NCBI RefSeq assembly: GCF_039540975.1
Contig: NZ_BAABFL010000112.1
Location: 1-64,000 of the forward strand
From: Kistimonas scapharcae
GTDB lineage: Bacteria > Pseudomonadota > Gammaproteobacteria > Pseudomonadales > Endozoicomonadaceae
Direction of reading: 5' to 3'
DNA: 64,000 bases
A program made the position numbers and the translations under genes. This document shows positions 9,683-18,327 of this stretch, piece after piece. Every line of letters begins with the position of its first letter. Within the stretch, counting starts at the first letter, position 1. Below the pieces are notes generated by a model, which worked only from the letters and a program-made list of their open reading frames with translations, was not told the DNA's origin and ran no database searches.

Positions 9683-9891
9683 CCTGTAACTCCCGTTTTT
9701 CTGGATCGGGTGGGAAGAACGCGCCAACTATATCAAGGCTTTTCCAACCGTAAAAGAATGACGCTGGGATTCAGTTAATCGCCTCACACTTTCCCGCATC
9801 CCGTCAAAAAGCTATTCTCACATTGAACAATCAAAAGGACGTGCCAAGCTCAAGCACTCCAACTCCACTGATATCACGGAAAACCATACTT

Positions 9892-11352
9892 ATGACTGCT
9901 GCAGTATGGCCCACCCTTGGGCATCGTTTTCTTGGTGATAGTCCCGTCTGGTATAAAAAAACCATCCTTCTTTTCCTTGTCGTGAACCCCATTGTCTGGC
10001 TCTTTGCCGGTGGGCAGGTCTGCGCCTGGTTGATACTGGGGGAATTTATTTTCACCCTGGCCATGGCGCTGGAAGCCTTTCCGTTGCAACCCGGAGGGCT
10101 GTTGCTGATTGAAGCACTGGTATTGGGTCTGGCCACACCCGAGAATCTTTACCGGGAAGTACTGAACAATTTCCCGGTATTGCTGCTTCTGATCTTCATG
10201 GTGACGGCCATCCACTTCCTGCGAGATTTGTTGATGGTGGTTTTTTGCAAGATTCTGACCGCCACCCGAAGTCAGGCAATGCTGGCCCTGGCCTTTACGA
10301 CGTCAGCCGCTTTTCTCTCGGCCTTTCTGGATGCCTTAACCGTCACGGCGGTGATCATTACGGTGGCAACCGGTTTTCATGGGCTCATCAAGCATGCCAG
10401 GCACTCCGACACCATCAGCGACACGGATTTTCAGCAATTCCGCGATTTCTTATGCGGCCTCATGATGCATAGTGCCGTCGGAACAGCGCTCGGCGGCGTG
10501 TTTACCCTGATCGGCGAACCCCAGAACCTGCTCATCGGCGAACAGATGGGCTGGGACTTCATGGAATTTCTGACTCAGATGGCACCGGTTTCTCTCCCGG
10601 TCTTTGTACTAGGGCTGTCTACTTGCCTGCTTCTGGAGCGCTCCGGACGGTTCGGCTACGGGATCACCATGCCTGAAACGGTGAAGACCTGCCTGCACAG
10701 CGTCTCCCTGGGCGATCTGACCAGCAGCCGAGACACCGATAAGCTCACGCTCTCCATACAGGCGCTGTCCGCTGTTTTGTTGATTACCGCGCTGGCATTG
10801 CATGTAGCGGAAATCGGTCTGATTGGCCTGATGATCATCATTCTGACCACATCATTAAACGGCAATAATAGGGAAGAACAACTGGCAGAGGCCTTTCGGG
10901 ACGGCATGCCGTTCACGGCGCTGCTGGTGGTATTTTTCGGTATTGTGGCCATGCTCCACGAACAACACCTGTTCAGCCCCCTGATTGCCTGGGTTCACAG
11001 CCTGCCGGAAGAACTGCAAACCAGCATGATGTTTGCGGCCAATGGTATTTTGTCTTCTATCAGTGACAACGTTTTTGTGGCGACGATTTACATTGAGGAA
11101 ACCCGTGCAGCTTTCGACAACGGTCTTCTAACTCGGGAGATGTTTGAAAAATTGGCCATAGCAATCAATGCCGGCACCAATCTGCCAAGCGTTGCCACAC
11201 CCAATGGGCAGGCTGCCTTCCTGTTTCTGCTGACCTCACCGCTAGCGCCGTTGATCGGACTCTCCTACAGCCGTATGGTGTGGATGGCGCTGCCCTACAC
11301 GATTGTGCTAACTGTTTCAGGACTGGCCTGTACGACCTGGTTACTTACATAA
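9892..11352 (+). CDS. nhaB: Na+/H+ antiporter NhaB
   Basis: NhaB exchanges cytoplasmic sodium for protons and supports growth at alkaline pH and high salt. The 486-residue protein is a multi-helix membrane protein with FLGDSPVWYK at the N-terminus, AEFIFTLAMALEAFPLQPGG (written here as the conserved first-loop region), AAFLSAFLDALTVTAVIITVATGF, and the C-terminal SSISDNVFVATIYIEE and GTNLPSVATPNGQAAF blocks that carry the functional Asp/Thr residues. I chose ATG 9892 because the distance from Met to the conserved FLGxSPxWYK matches E. coli NhaB; a TTG at 9823 would add 23 residues. It diverges from the crotonase-fimL-nudC unit. Confidence 0.93.
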   Translation: MTAAVWPTLGHRFLGDSPVWYKKTILLFLVVNPIVWLFAGGQVCAWLILGEFIFTLAMALEAFPLQPGGLLLIEALVLGLATPENLYREVLNNFPVLLLLIFMVTAIHFLRDLLMVVFCKILTATRSQAMLALAFTTSAAFLSAFLDALTVTAVIITVATGFHGLIKHARHSDTISDTDFQQFRDFLCGLMMHSAVGTALGGVFTLIGEPQNLLIGEQMGWDFMEFLTQMAPVSLPVFVLGLSTCLLLERSGRFGYGITMPETVKTCLHSVSLGDLTSSRDTDKLTLSIQALSAVLLITALALHVAEIGLIGLMIIILTTSLNGNNREEQLAEAFRDGMPFTALLVVFFGIVAMLHEQHLFSPLIAWVHSLPEELQTSMMFAANGILSSISDNVFVATIYIEETRAAFDNGLLTREMFEKLAIAINAGTNLPSVATPNGQAAFLFLLTSPLAPLIGLSYSRMVWMALPYTIVLTVSGLACTTWLLT

Positions 11353-11365
11353 GAGACAGGATGAT

Positions 11366-11403
11366 TCAACAGTGGCAATGACGGACGCCATCGCCACTGT
11401 TGA
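11366..11403 (+). terminator. 11-bp inverted repeat after nhaB
   Basis: TCAACAGTGGC (11366-11376) and GCCACTGTTGA (11393-11403) are perfect inverses around a 16-base loop, 14 bases after the nhaB stop. There is no T run, so it may be a transcript-end stabiliser rather than an intrinsic terminator. Confidence 0.45.
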
Positions 11404-11801
11404 ACGCATCAAAGGCCATGATTGCGACGTTCCTGAAGTATCGCTCTCCGCTCTGAAAGAGGAATGTGCTTGGGCAAAGTCTTACAGGCTTTGGCACTGG
11501 GCAAATCGCGCAGAATTTCCTGAATACAGCTGTATGAGGATAACGGACGCTTAGGGCAGCAAGATGGCATTGAAGAAAAATGAGCCATACCACCGGCCCG
11601 TCTTATCCGCCGGCCTCCTTTTGTGACATTCACCGGCTCTTGCGTCTGAATGCGACCTGCGTTATATCCTGACCCACTACTTCCATCAATTCTCGACATT
11701 TGCTATTCCTTTAGCCCTAAATCCATGATGTGGATCTAATAAAGAAGATCAACGTGTTTTTATGGAATTATAGTTCTCTATCGAGAGATCAAAATGGCAT
11801 T
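11404..11801. other. 398 bases without a convincing gene
   Basis: Short open frames of 60-96 codons overlap each other on both strands with no ribosome sites or recognisable translations. A 12-bp palindrome ATACAGCTGTAT lies near 11523. I cannot assign a function. Confidence 0.4.
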
Positions 11802-12515
11802 CTACCCTGCCTGCCAGAGACAGCTCCCACCGCTTTTCTTGCTGATTTCAGCCAGTTTTTCCTCATGAAGACGAAGTTCATCTCCAGTGGCCATGATAAC
11901 CGGTAATGCAGGACGATCCGTGGCCAAACGCCGGATGACAGAATCATCTCCCTCCGCCTCCGAATCTGACAGGGCACCCAGCGATAGACTGGTTTGCCCC
12001 CCCGTCATGTAGAGGTAAACATCAGCCAGGATTTCAGAATCCAGCAAGGCGCCATGGAGCGTACGGGAAGAGTTGTCTACGCCATAGCGTTTGCAGAGGG
12101 CATCCAGGCTGTTCTTCTGGCCCGGGTGCTTCTTTCGTGCATACACCAGGCTGTCGGTGATCTTGCAGTAGCTTTCGATCTGCCCCGGCGATGGCTTCAA
12201 CTTCCCAAACTCATGGTTAATGAAGCCCACATCGAACGGCGCATTATGGATTACCAGTTCAGCCCCCTTCACAAAGGCCAGAAACTCATCTGCAATCTGG
12301 TGAAAGCGTGGTTTGTCTGCCAGAAACTCATTGGTGATACCATGCACTTCCATAGCACCCGCATCAACCTCACGGTCAGGATTGATATAAACGTGATAAT
12401 GGTTACCGGTTAGCTTGCGGCCAATGACTTCCACGCACCCAATTTCAATGATCCGGTGGCCCTGTGAAGGTTCCAGGCCGGTGGTTTCCGTATCAAGTAC
12501 GACCAGTCTTGACAT
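11802..12515 (-). CDS. dnaQ: DNA polymerase III epsilon subunit (3'-5' proofreading exonuclease)
   Basis: DnaQ is the proofreading exonuclease of the replicative polymerase. The 237-residue protein has the DEDDh motifs in order: ExoI VLDTETTGLEPSQGHRIIE (residues 6-24), ExoII HNAPFDVGFINHEF (about 95-108), and ExoIII HGALLDSEILADVYL (about 153-167), with its catalytic His and Asp. The C-terminal tail (about 185-237) would bind the alpha subunit. The start ATG overlaps the rnhA stop by one base (TGATG), so the two are translationally coupled. The rnhA-dnaQ pairing in one operon, with the methyltransferase gene, is a widely conserved arrangement; in E. coli the two are divergent. Confidence 0.96.
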   Translation of the reverse strand: MSRLVVLDTETTGLEPSQGHRIIEIGCVEVIGRKLTGNHYHVYINPDREVDAGAMEVHGITNEFLADKPRFHQIADEFLAFVKGAELVIHNAPFDVGFINHEFGKLKPSPGQIESYCKITDSLVYARKKHPGQKNSLDALCKRYGVDNSSRTLHGALLDSEILADVYLYMTGGQTSLSLGALSDSEAEGDDSVIRRLATDRPALPVIMATGDELRLHEEKLAEISKKSGGSCLWQAG

Positions 12516-12982
12516 CAGTTATCTCCTGCTTTCGGAATGCCGCGGCGCGCCAGCTCATCGGCAATTTCATTCTCTCTATGGCCACTGTGCCCCTTGATCC
12601 AGCACCATTCCACCTGGTGACGGGCTGCTTCAGTGTCCAGACGCTGCCACAAGTCAACATTTTTAACGGGCTGCTTGGCGGCGGTTCGCCAATTATTGCG
12701 CTTCCAGCCTTTGAGCCATTCCGTAATCCCTTTGCGGACGTATTGGGAGTCCGTCGTGAGGCGAACCTGGCAGGGGCGTGTTAAGGCTGCCAACCCTTCA
12801 ATAGCGGCCATCAGCTCCATGCGGTTATTGGTGGTTTGGGCCTCCCCGCCACACAGCGTTTTCTCTGTATCGCCATAGCGCAATAGAACCCCCCATCCGC
12901 CTGGCCCTGGATTGCCACTACAGGCGCCATCGGTGAAAATTTCGACCACCCTGGCGGATCGGTTCTCAGACGCGTCAGACAC
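12515..12982 (-). CDS. rnhA: Ribonuclease HI
   Basis: RNase HI cuts the RNA strand of RNA-DNA hybrids (R-loops, Okazaki primers). The 155-residue protein has the four acidic catalytic positions: Asp18 in FTDGACSGNPGPGGWG, Glu in NNRMELMAAIEGL (about 56), Asp in TTDSQYVRKGI (about 78), and Asp near the C-terminus in HRENEIADELA, after the conserved WCWIKGHSGH. The basic-protrusion segment WLKGWKRNNWRTAAKQPVKN is present as in E. coli. The gene follows the methyltransferase gene by 21 bases and overlaps dnaQ by one base. Confidence 0.97.
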   Translation of the reverse strand: MSDASENRSARVVEIFTDGACSGNPGPGGWGVLLRYGDTEKTLCGGEAQTTNNRMELMAAIEGLAALTRPCQVRLTTDSQYVRKGITEWLKGWKRNNWRTAAKQPVKNVDLWQRLDTEAARHQVEWCWIKGHSGHRENEIADELARRGIPKAGDN

Positions 12983-13003
12983 TCTTGATAAACTCCCTAG
13001 CTG

Positions 13004-13783
13004 TTATATTGCATCCCGGGATGCTGTATTTCGGGCATAAGATGCCCCCAGCAGACGCTTACGGGACGTCTGCCAGCGTGAATGATAGCGGGTCATACCC
13101 GCACGGTCTTTCGTGGCCACCAGCATATAAAAGCTCCCCGTCGGCAATTTTCTTAGCCCGGCATGATTCTGAAGCCAGGACTGGTGGCTGGGCTTGAGAT
13201 GAGAGCAGAATGGGTAAAGATGACCGCCATAGTGCAAATGGCAGCGGCTGAAATTCAGCAGTGTCAGCCAGTCTTCAATACGCCGATGATGAAAATAGCG
13301 TCCACGGCGCATGATACTGTTAGCCCCCATGCCGAACAGGCGGTATATACCCCACACGCTCAGGGGATTAAAGCCAACAACAACCAGTTTCCCGCCAGGC
13401 ACAATGGTTCGACAGGCTTCACGAAGTACTCTGTGGGGCTTTTCTGAAAATTCCAGGGCATGATGCAACAGCACGAGATCCATGCTCCGTGGCTGTATGG
13501 GCCATTCATTGACATCCAGGCGAATGACCGATTCTGACGGCGCCTCAGCCAGAGGTGTCAGCATCGTCCCGTGCACCACCTGACTGTAGTCGAGCAGCTT
13601 TCCATCCGGGCAAATCCCCAGCATCGACGCATGATGACCGAAGATCCGTGGCAACATGGCCTGCAGCATACGTTCCTCCGATGTCAGGAGATAACGCCCC
13701 TTCCCCGTGGCCAGCCATTGCCTCGCCAAAGGCAGCTGGTCAGCAAATGTTTCGGTTTTTTTTGACGAACTATGTCCGAACAT
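13004..13783 (-). CDS. SAM-dependent methyltransferase (YafS-like)
   Basis: This 259-residue class I methyltransferase is the gene that regularly sits between gloB and rnhA (yafS in E. coli). The motif I region is degenerate (MLGICPDGKLLDY), but the later motifs are clear: DVNEWPIQPRSMDLVLLHHALEF (about residues 90-112), then the motif after the fourth strand, PGGKLVVVGFNPLSVWG (about 128-144). The substrate is unknown. An open frame continues upstream to 14044, but that part overlaps gloB on the other strand and has no methyltransferase sequence, so I use ATG 13783. It diverges from gloB with an 81-base shared upstream region. Confidence 0.85.
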   Translation of the reverse strand: MFGHSSSKKTETFADQLPLARQWLATGKGRYLLTSEERMLQAMLPRIFGHHASMLGICPDGKLLDYSQVVHGTMLTPLAEAPSESVIRLDVNEWPIQPRSMDLVLLHHALEFSEKPHRVLREACRTIVPGGKLVVVGFNPLSVWGIYRLFGMGANSIMRRGRYFHHRRIEDWLTLLNFSRCHLHYGGHLYPFCSHLKPSHQSWLQNHAGLRKLPTGSFYMLVATKDRAGMTRYHSRWQTSRKRLLGASYARNTASRDAI

Positions 13784-13864
13784 TCGGTATCCGTTACTAT
13801 TGGAAGTCAACTGGCAAACCGATAGGATGCCAATAATCCCGGTTTCAGAGCACACCAGACACCC

Positions 13865-14644
13865 ATGATCAACGTAACCGGCCTTCCGGCCTTCAATGAC
13901 AATTACATTTGGCTGCAGACTGATACAGACAGTCAACTCTGCCATGTCGTTGATCCAGGTGATGGTGACATCGTACTCAAAGCCTGCCGCGACAACAATC
14001 TGGAACTGGCGGGAATACTGATCACCCATCACCATGGCGACCACACCGGTGGCATACGGACGCTACTCAAGCACCACGATGTCCCCGTCTACGGTCCAGC
14101 CAGTGAAAACATACCCGGCCTGACCCATCCCCTGTCTGAGAACGATACGCTGTTGCTCCATGGCTGTACATTCCGGGTTATCGAAACGCCGGGCCATACC
14201 GCCGGTCATATTGCGTATTTCGGCGAACCTGAACAGCAGGCACCGATTCTATTTTGCGGCGACACACTCTTTGCCGGCGGCTGTGGGCGACTCTTTGAAG
14301 GTACTGCCGAACAAATGCTGGCGTCACTGACCAAGCTGTCAGCGCTGCCTGACCAAACCCTGATTTACTGCGCCCATGAATACACGATGGCGAACCTGCG
14401 CTTTGCGCAGGCGGTTGAGGCGGACAATACAGCACTCCAGCAACGCATCGCCGCAACGGAGGCACTCCGCCAAAACGGCGAATCCACGGTGCCATCGGAG
14501 ATGGCCACAGAACGGGCGACCAACCCTTTCCTGCGGTCCGGCGAGGCAACAGTCAAAGCGGCCGCTGAGCAGTTTTCAGGCCGAACAATGACTGACGATA
14601 CGGACACCTTTGCAGCAATACGTCGCTGGAAAGACAGTTTCTGA
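13865..14644 (+). CDS. gloB: Hydroxyacylglutathione hydrolase (glyoxalase II)
   Basis: GloB hydrolyses S-lactoylglutathione to lactate and glutathione in methylglyoxal detoxification. The 259-residue metallo-beta-lactamase-fold protein has the binuclear metal motif ITHHHGDHTGG (about residues 51-61), a second ligand His in ETPGHTAGHIAYF (about 108-120), the bridging Asp in LFCGDTLFAGGCGRLFEGT (about 130-148), and a third His in YCAHEYTMANLRFA (about 168-181). The C-terminal helical domain ends NPFLRSGEATVK...FAAIRRWKDSF, the substrate-binding tail. Size matches the family. Confidence 0.95.
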   Translation: MINVTGLPAFNDNYIWLQTDTDSQLCHVVDPGDGDIVLKACRDNNLELAGILITHHHGDHTGGIRTLLKHHDVPVYGPASENIPGLTHPLSENDTLLLHGCTFRVIETPGHTAGHIAYFGEPEQQAPILFCGDTLFAGGCGRLFEGTAEQMLASLTKLSALPDQTLIYCAHEYTMANLRFAQAVEADNTALQQRIAATEALRQNGESTVPSEMATERATNPFLRSGEATVKAAAEQFSGRTMTDDTDTFAAIRRWKDSF

Positions 14645-14745
14645 TTACCAGGGATATACTGTTATGAGAAACTACAGTCATTCACTGGTGCGCGTCGATC
14701 ATCACCAGCGCTCCCATTGACGCACAACAACAATCACGGTACCCA

Positions 14746-16353
14746 ATGCAAGAAGCGAATCGAACAAAATCCCCTTCGCGTGCCATAGGCCGGATCAGCC
14801 CGGTTGCAGGCGCCGTTTTAGCCCTTAGTCTACTGGCAGGATGTCAGACATCCCCTCTGCAGCAATCGCCAGAAACTGCAAAGTCCTCTGTCGGCACAGG
14901 TTCAGCAAACACTGCTGGCGAACAACACGGCAAAGCGAAAACACCGGAAACGCCAAAACCGGTGGTTATCACCAATCTCTGGGATCGCATTATTCCCGGC
15001 CTGGCCATGAACCTGGATCAGGATGACCCGAGAATCCGTGCTGAACTGCACTACTACCGGCGTCACCAAGGTTACTTTGACCGTGTGATCAACCGCGCCT
15101 CCCCTTACCTCTACCATATTGTTGAAGAGGTCCAGGAACGCAATATGCCTATGGAGATGGCGCTGCTGCCCGTGGTGGAAAGCGCCTTCGACCCCTTTGC
15201 CTATTCCCACGGCCGCGCCGCAGGCCTATGGCAGTTCATCCCTTCAACAGGGCGTCATTACGGACTGAAGCAGAACTGGTGGTATGACGGACGCCGTGAC
15301 ATCCTGGCCTCTACCGATGCGGCACTGGATTACCTGCAGGAACTGCACGGCGAATTCAACGACTGGGAGCTGGCCCTTGCCGCCTACAATGCCGGCAGAG
15401 GTACGGTAGCCTCGGCTATCCGCAAGAATCGCAAGAAAGGCAAGCCGACGGACTTCTGGTCACTCAGCCTGCCGCGGGAAACAACCGCCTATGTTCCCCG
15501 ACTGATTGCGATCTCCAAAATAATCAGGGATTCAGATACCCATAACATCACTGTAAACCGTGTCGCCAACAAACCCTATTTCGATGTGGTGGAAACCGGG
15601 CAGCAGATTGATCTGGCACGCGCCGCCTCACTGGCAAAAATAGACATTGATGAACTGTATCGCCTGAACCCGGGTTTCAATCGCTGGGCGACCGATCCTG
15701 AAGGGCCGCACCACCTACTGGTTCCCGTCGACAAGGCCGATCACTTCAGACAGGTACTGGCCAGCCTGCCCGCAGAGCGGCGCCTTCAGTGGCAACGTTA
15801 TACCATTCGCTCTGGCGACAGCCTGCTGACGATATCCAAGCGCTATCAGACGTCTGTTGAGCTGATCAAGGACGTCAACAACCTGACCAGCAATACCATT
15901 GTTGCAGGTCAAGCCCTGCTGATCCCGGTTCCCTCCGAGGACAGCGAAACCTACGCCCTCAGTGCAGAGCAGCGGAAACTGGCGCGACAAAGCCGTTCTG
16001 TCAGTGGTCGACAGAAGATGCAGTATCAGGTGAAACCAGGCGACAGCTTCTGGTTGATCGCCAAGCAATATGACGTCAATGTCCGAGCATTGGCCAAGTG
16101 GAACAGCATGGCTCCCACGGACACCCTGCGTGCAGGTCAGCAACTGGTCATCTGGACAGAACCCGGCAAAGGGAATTCCGGCATTATCCGCAAGGTCAAC
16201 TACCAGGTTCGAAATGGCGACAACCTCTCCCTGATTGCCGGGCGGTTCAACGTCAAGGTAAACCAGATCAAGCAATGGAACACTTTACCAGGCAAATACC
16301 TCCAACCGGGCCAACAACTCACCCTCTACGTGGACGTGACCAGTACCAACTGA
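14746..16353 (+). CDS. mltD: Membrane-bound lytic murein transglycosylase D with three LysM domains
   Basis: MltD cleaves glycan strands of peptidoglycan to give 1,6-anhydro-muropeptides. The 535-residue lipoprotein has a basic N-terminus, a hydrophobic stretch and lipobox LLAGC with Cys33. The SLT domain (about residues 115-300) shows the catalytic Glu in MALLPVVESAFDPFAYS, GLWQFIPSTGRHYGL, and ALAAYNAGRGTV. Three LysM repeats follow, starting near 349 (YTIRSGDSLLTISKRY), 427 (YQVKPGDSFWLIAKQY) and 485 (YQVRNGDNLSLIAGRF). It is followed in the same direction by peptide-uptake genes, which could import the peptides it helps release. Confidence 0.95.
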   Translation: MQEANRTKSPSRAIGRISPVAGAVLALSLLAGCQTSPLQQSPETAKSSVGTGSANTAGEQHGKAKTPETPKPVVITNLWDRIIPGLAMNLDQDDPRIRAELHYYRRHQGYFDRVINRASPYLYHIVEEVQERNMPMEMALLPVVESAFDPFAYSHGRAAGLWQFIPSTGRHYGLKQNWWYDGRRDILASTDAALDYLQELHGEFNDWELALAAYNAGRGTVASAIRKNRKKGKPTDFWSLSLPRETTAYVPRLIAISKIIRDSDTHNITVNRVANKPYFDVVETGQQIDLARAASLAKIDIDELYRLNPGFNRWATDPEGPHHLLVPVDKADHFRQVLASLPAERRLQWQRYTIRSGDSLLTISKRYQTSVELIKDVNNLTSNTIVAGQALLIPVPSEDSETYALSAEQRKLARQSRSVSGRQKMQYQVKPGDSFWLIAKQYDVNVRALAKWNSMAPTDTLRAGQQLVIWTEPGKGNSGIIRKVNYQVRNGDNLSLIAGRFNVKVNQIKQWNTLPGKYLQPGQQLTLYVDVTSTN

Positions 16354-16427
16354 CATTGAAACCGTAGGCTCAGCGCCCCCTGCTATAGTTGGATTAGCAT
16401 TCACTCGGCAGGGGGATTCTCTCAAAC

Positions 16428-18314
16428 GTGCACGCCTTTTTTATCGTGCTCACCGCCTTTTTTCTGGCTGGCATCGGGATTGCACAGGCCGAGATTGTTC
16501 ATCCTCTAGGCAATGTTGTTCATTCTCATGGATTCTCACTCCATGAACCGCTGAAGTACCCGACAAATTTCACCCATCTTGCGACAGTTAATCCGGATGC
16601 GCCCAAAGGCGGCACCCTGCGATTAATGGCCTATGGCACCTTCGACTCACTCAACCCCTATCTTCTCAAGGGCAATGCACCATCGGCATTACCCGGCTTC
16701 TCCTTACTGGGTGTCAGTGAATTGAATGAGACCCTGATGACAGGCAGTCATGCGTTCCAACTATCCTCCGATGAAATGCAAGTCGCCTATGGCTTGCTGG
16801 CAGAGTCCATCACCTGCCCTGAAAACTGTGCCTGGGTCACCTTCCACCTCAGGCCTGAAGCCAGATTTCACGACGGAAGCCCCATCACACCGGACGATGT
16901 GCTGTTTTCATTCCAAGCCTTGCGACAATGGGGGCATCCCCGCTATCAACTGGCCTACCAAATTGTCGAGCATGCAGAAGTGACGGGTAAACACACAATC
17001 CGTTTTGATCTCACCGCTGAAAATCGCTGCACCCAGCTCTACACACTGGCGGAACTGCCGGTGCTATCAAAATCATCCTTCCCCGACAAAAACCGACAAA
17101 ACCCACTTCAGATGACTGAACCATTGATACCCCCTCTCAATTCAGGCCCCTATCGCATTACACGGGTGATTCCAGGCAAACAGCTGGTCTTCGAACGGGT
17201 GGCCGATTACTGGGGGCGGGATTTGCCGATCAATCGCGGGAAATACAATTTTGATCGAATAATCATAGACTTCTACCGGGACCTTAATGTCGCCTTTGAG
17301 CATTTCAAGACCGGTGCTTTTGATGCCTATATTGAAACCGTTGCCAAGAACTGGCACAGCGCCTATGACCACCCTGCCATTAAAACCGGGGCAATAAAAA
17401 AACTGGAAATCCCTCTGTCCAGCCCGGGAGGCGTCAGGGCATTCTTTTTCAATACACGCCGCCCTCCGTTTAACAATGCATCAACACGCGCAGCAGTCAG
17501 CCTGATGTTTGATTTCAACCTGATCAACCGCCTGCTGTTTTATCAGAGCTACCAACGCAATCAGAGCATCTTCCCGTTTCTTCTGAATCAGTTATGGAAT
17601 CGCCCTGATCCAACGACACTCAATCTGTTAGCCCCTTTCCGGCATCAACTTCCTGCGAGATTATTTTCAGAACCGCTTCCGACTCATCGCGAAACATCCC
17701 ACCCTGCTGCTGCCAAACGCCAGGCCATCCAGTTACTTGAACAGGCTGGCTGGTTTTACCGGGATCATCGTATGGTGAACGCTCAGGGGATACCTTTGCA
17801 TTTCGAGATTATTCACCCCACAAAAGGGCTGGAGAGAATCGTTCAACACTTCATTAAAAATCTTGCTGACATTGGTATACATGTCACACTGAGGGCATTG
17901 GACACCAGCCAGTACCGTCAGCGGCTAAAGCGGTTTGACTTTGACCTTATCCATTACCCGATCCCCCAGCGCATGCTGCCAGGACCGGAAGTCATCGACT
18001 TTTTTCATTCCTCCAGCGCCCAACGACCGGGCAGTATGAATTTTGCCGGTATCGAAGACCCCGTCATTGATCAGCTGATTTACGGTTTATTGACTGCCCG
18101 GGGCATAGATTCGCTACACAGCCATGCCCAGGCTATTGACCGGGTTTTATTGTGGCGGCACTACATCATCCCGGGCTGGCATAGCCCTGTGCTGCGCATT
18201 GCCTACAAGGCCAGACTCCAATATCCCGACCAGATGCCACAGTATGGGTTCAGTTTTGCCCACTGGTGGGAGCAGACCAAGCACCCTCACAACCCCATGC
18301 ACGAGCCGGATTAA
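16428..18314 (+). CDS. yejA: ABC oligopeptide-binding protein, YejA type (first copy)
   Basis: This 628-residue periplasmic binding protein (SBP family 5, YejA branch) should deliver peptides to YejBEF. A GTG start is followed by a signal peptide (FFIVLTAFFLAGIGIAQA, cut near residue 21). The family's mature start FSLHEPLKYPTNFTHLATVNPDAPKGG is seen, then ATFDSLNPY-like text (YGTFDSLNPYLLKG) and the conserved FHLRPEARFHDGSPITPDDV. It is about 28 residues longer than the second copy, with an insertion near residue 80-105. The two are only moderately similar, so the duplication is old. A poor ribosome site (AGGGGG, 12 bases before GTG) suggests weaker translation. Confidence 0.9.
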   Translation: MHAFFIVLTAFFLAGIGIAQAEIVHPLGNVVHSHGFSLHEPLKYPTNFTHLATVNPDAPKGGTLRLMAYGTFDSLNPYLLKGNAPSALPGFSLLGVSELNETLMTGSHAFQLSSDEMQVAYGLLAESITCPENCAWVTFHLRPEARFHDGSPITPDDVLFSFQALRQWGHPRYQLAYQIVEHAEVTGKHTIRFDLTAENRCTQLYTLAELPVLSKSSFPDKNRQNPLQMTEPLIPPLNSGPYRITRVIPGKQLVFERVADYWGRDLPINRGKYNFDRIIIDFYRDLNVAFEHFKTGAFDAYIETVAKNWHSAYDHPAIKTGAIKKLEIPLSSPGGVRAFFFNTRRPPFNNASTRAAVSLMFDFNLINRLLFYQSYQRNQSIFPFLLNQLWNRPDPTTLNLLAPFRHQLPARLFSEPLPTHRETSHPAAAKRQAIQLLEQAGWFYRDHRMVNAQGIPLHFEIIHPTKGLERIVQHFIKNLADIGIHVTLRALDTSQYRQRLKRFDFDLIHYPIPQRMLPGPEVIDFFHSSSAQRPGSMNFAGIEDPVIDQLIYGLLTARGIDSLHSHAQAIDRVLLWRHYIIPGWHSPVLRIAYKARLQYPDQMPQYGFSFAHWWEQTKHPHNPMHEPD

Positions 18315-18327
18315 CAGGGATATCAGC

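Noticed and set aside
11523..11534. ATACAGCTGTAT palindrome as a LexA or other operator
   Set aside because: It does not fit the CTGT-N8-ACAG LexA pattern and no gene start lies nearby.
11372..11699. Overlapping 60-96 codon frames after nhaB
   Set aside because: They overlap each other on both strands and include the inverted repeat after nhaB; no family text.
13784..14044. 5' extension of the methyltransferase frame into gloB
   Set aside because: It is antisense to the start of gloB and carries no methyltransferase sequence; the inner ATG at 13783 fits the family.
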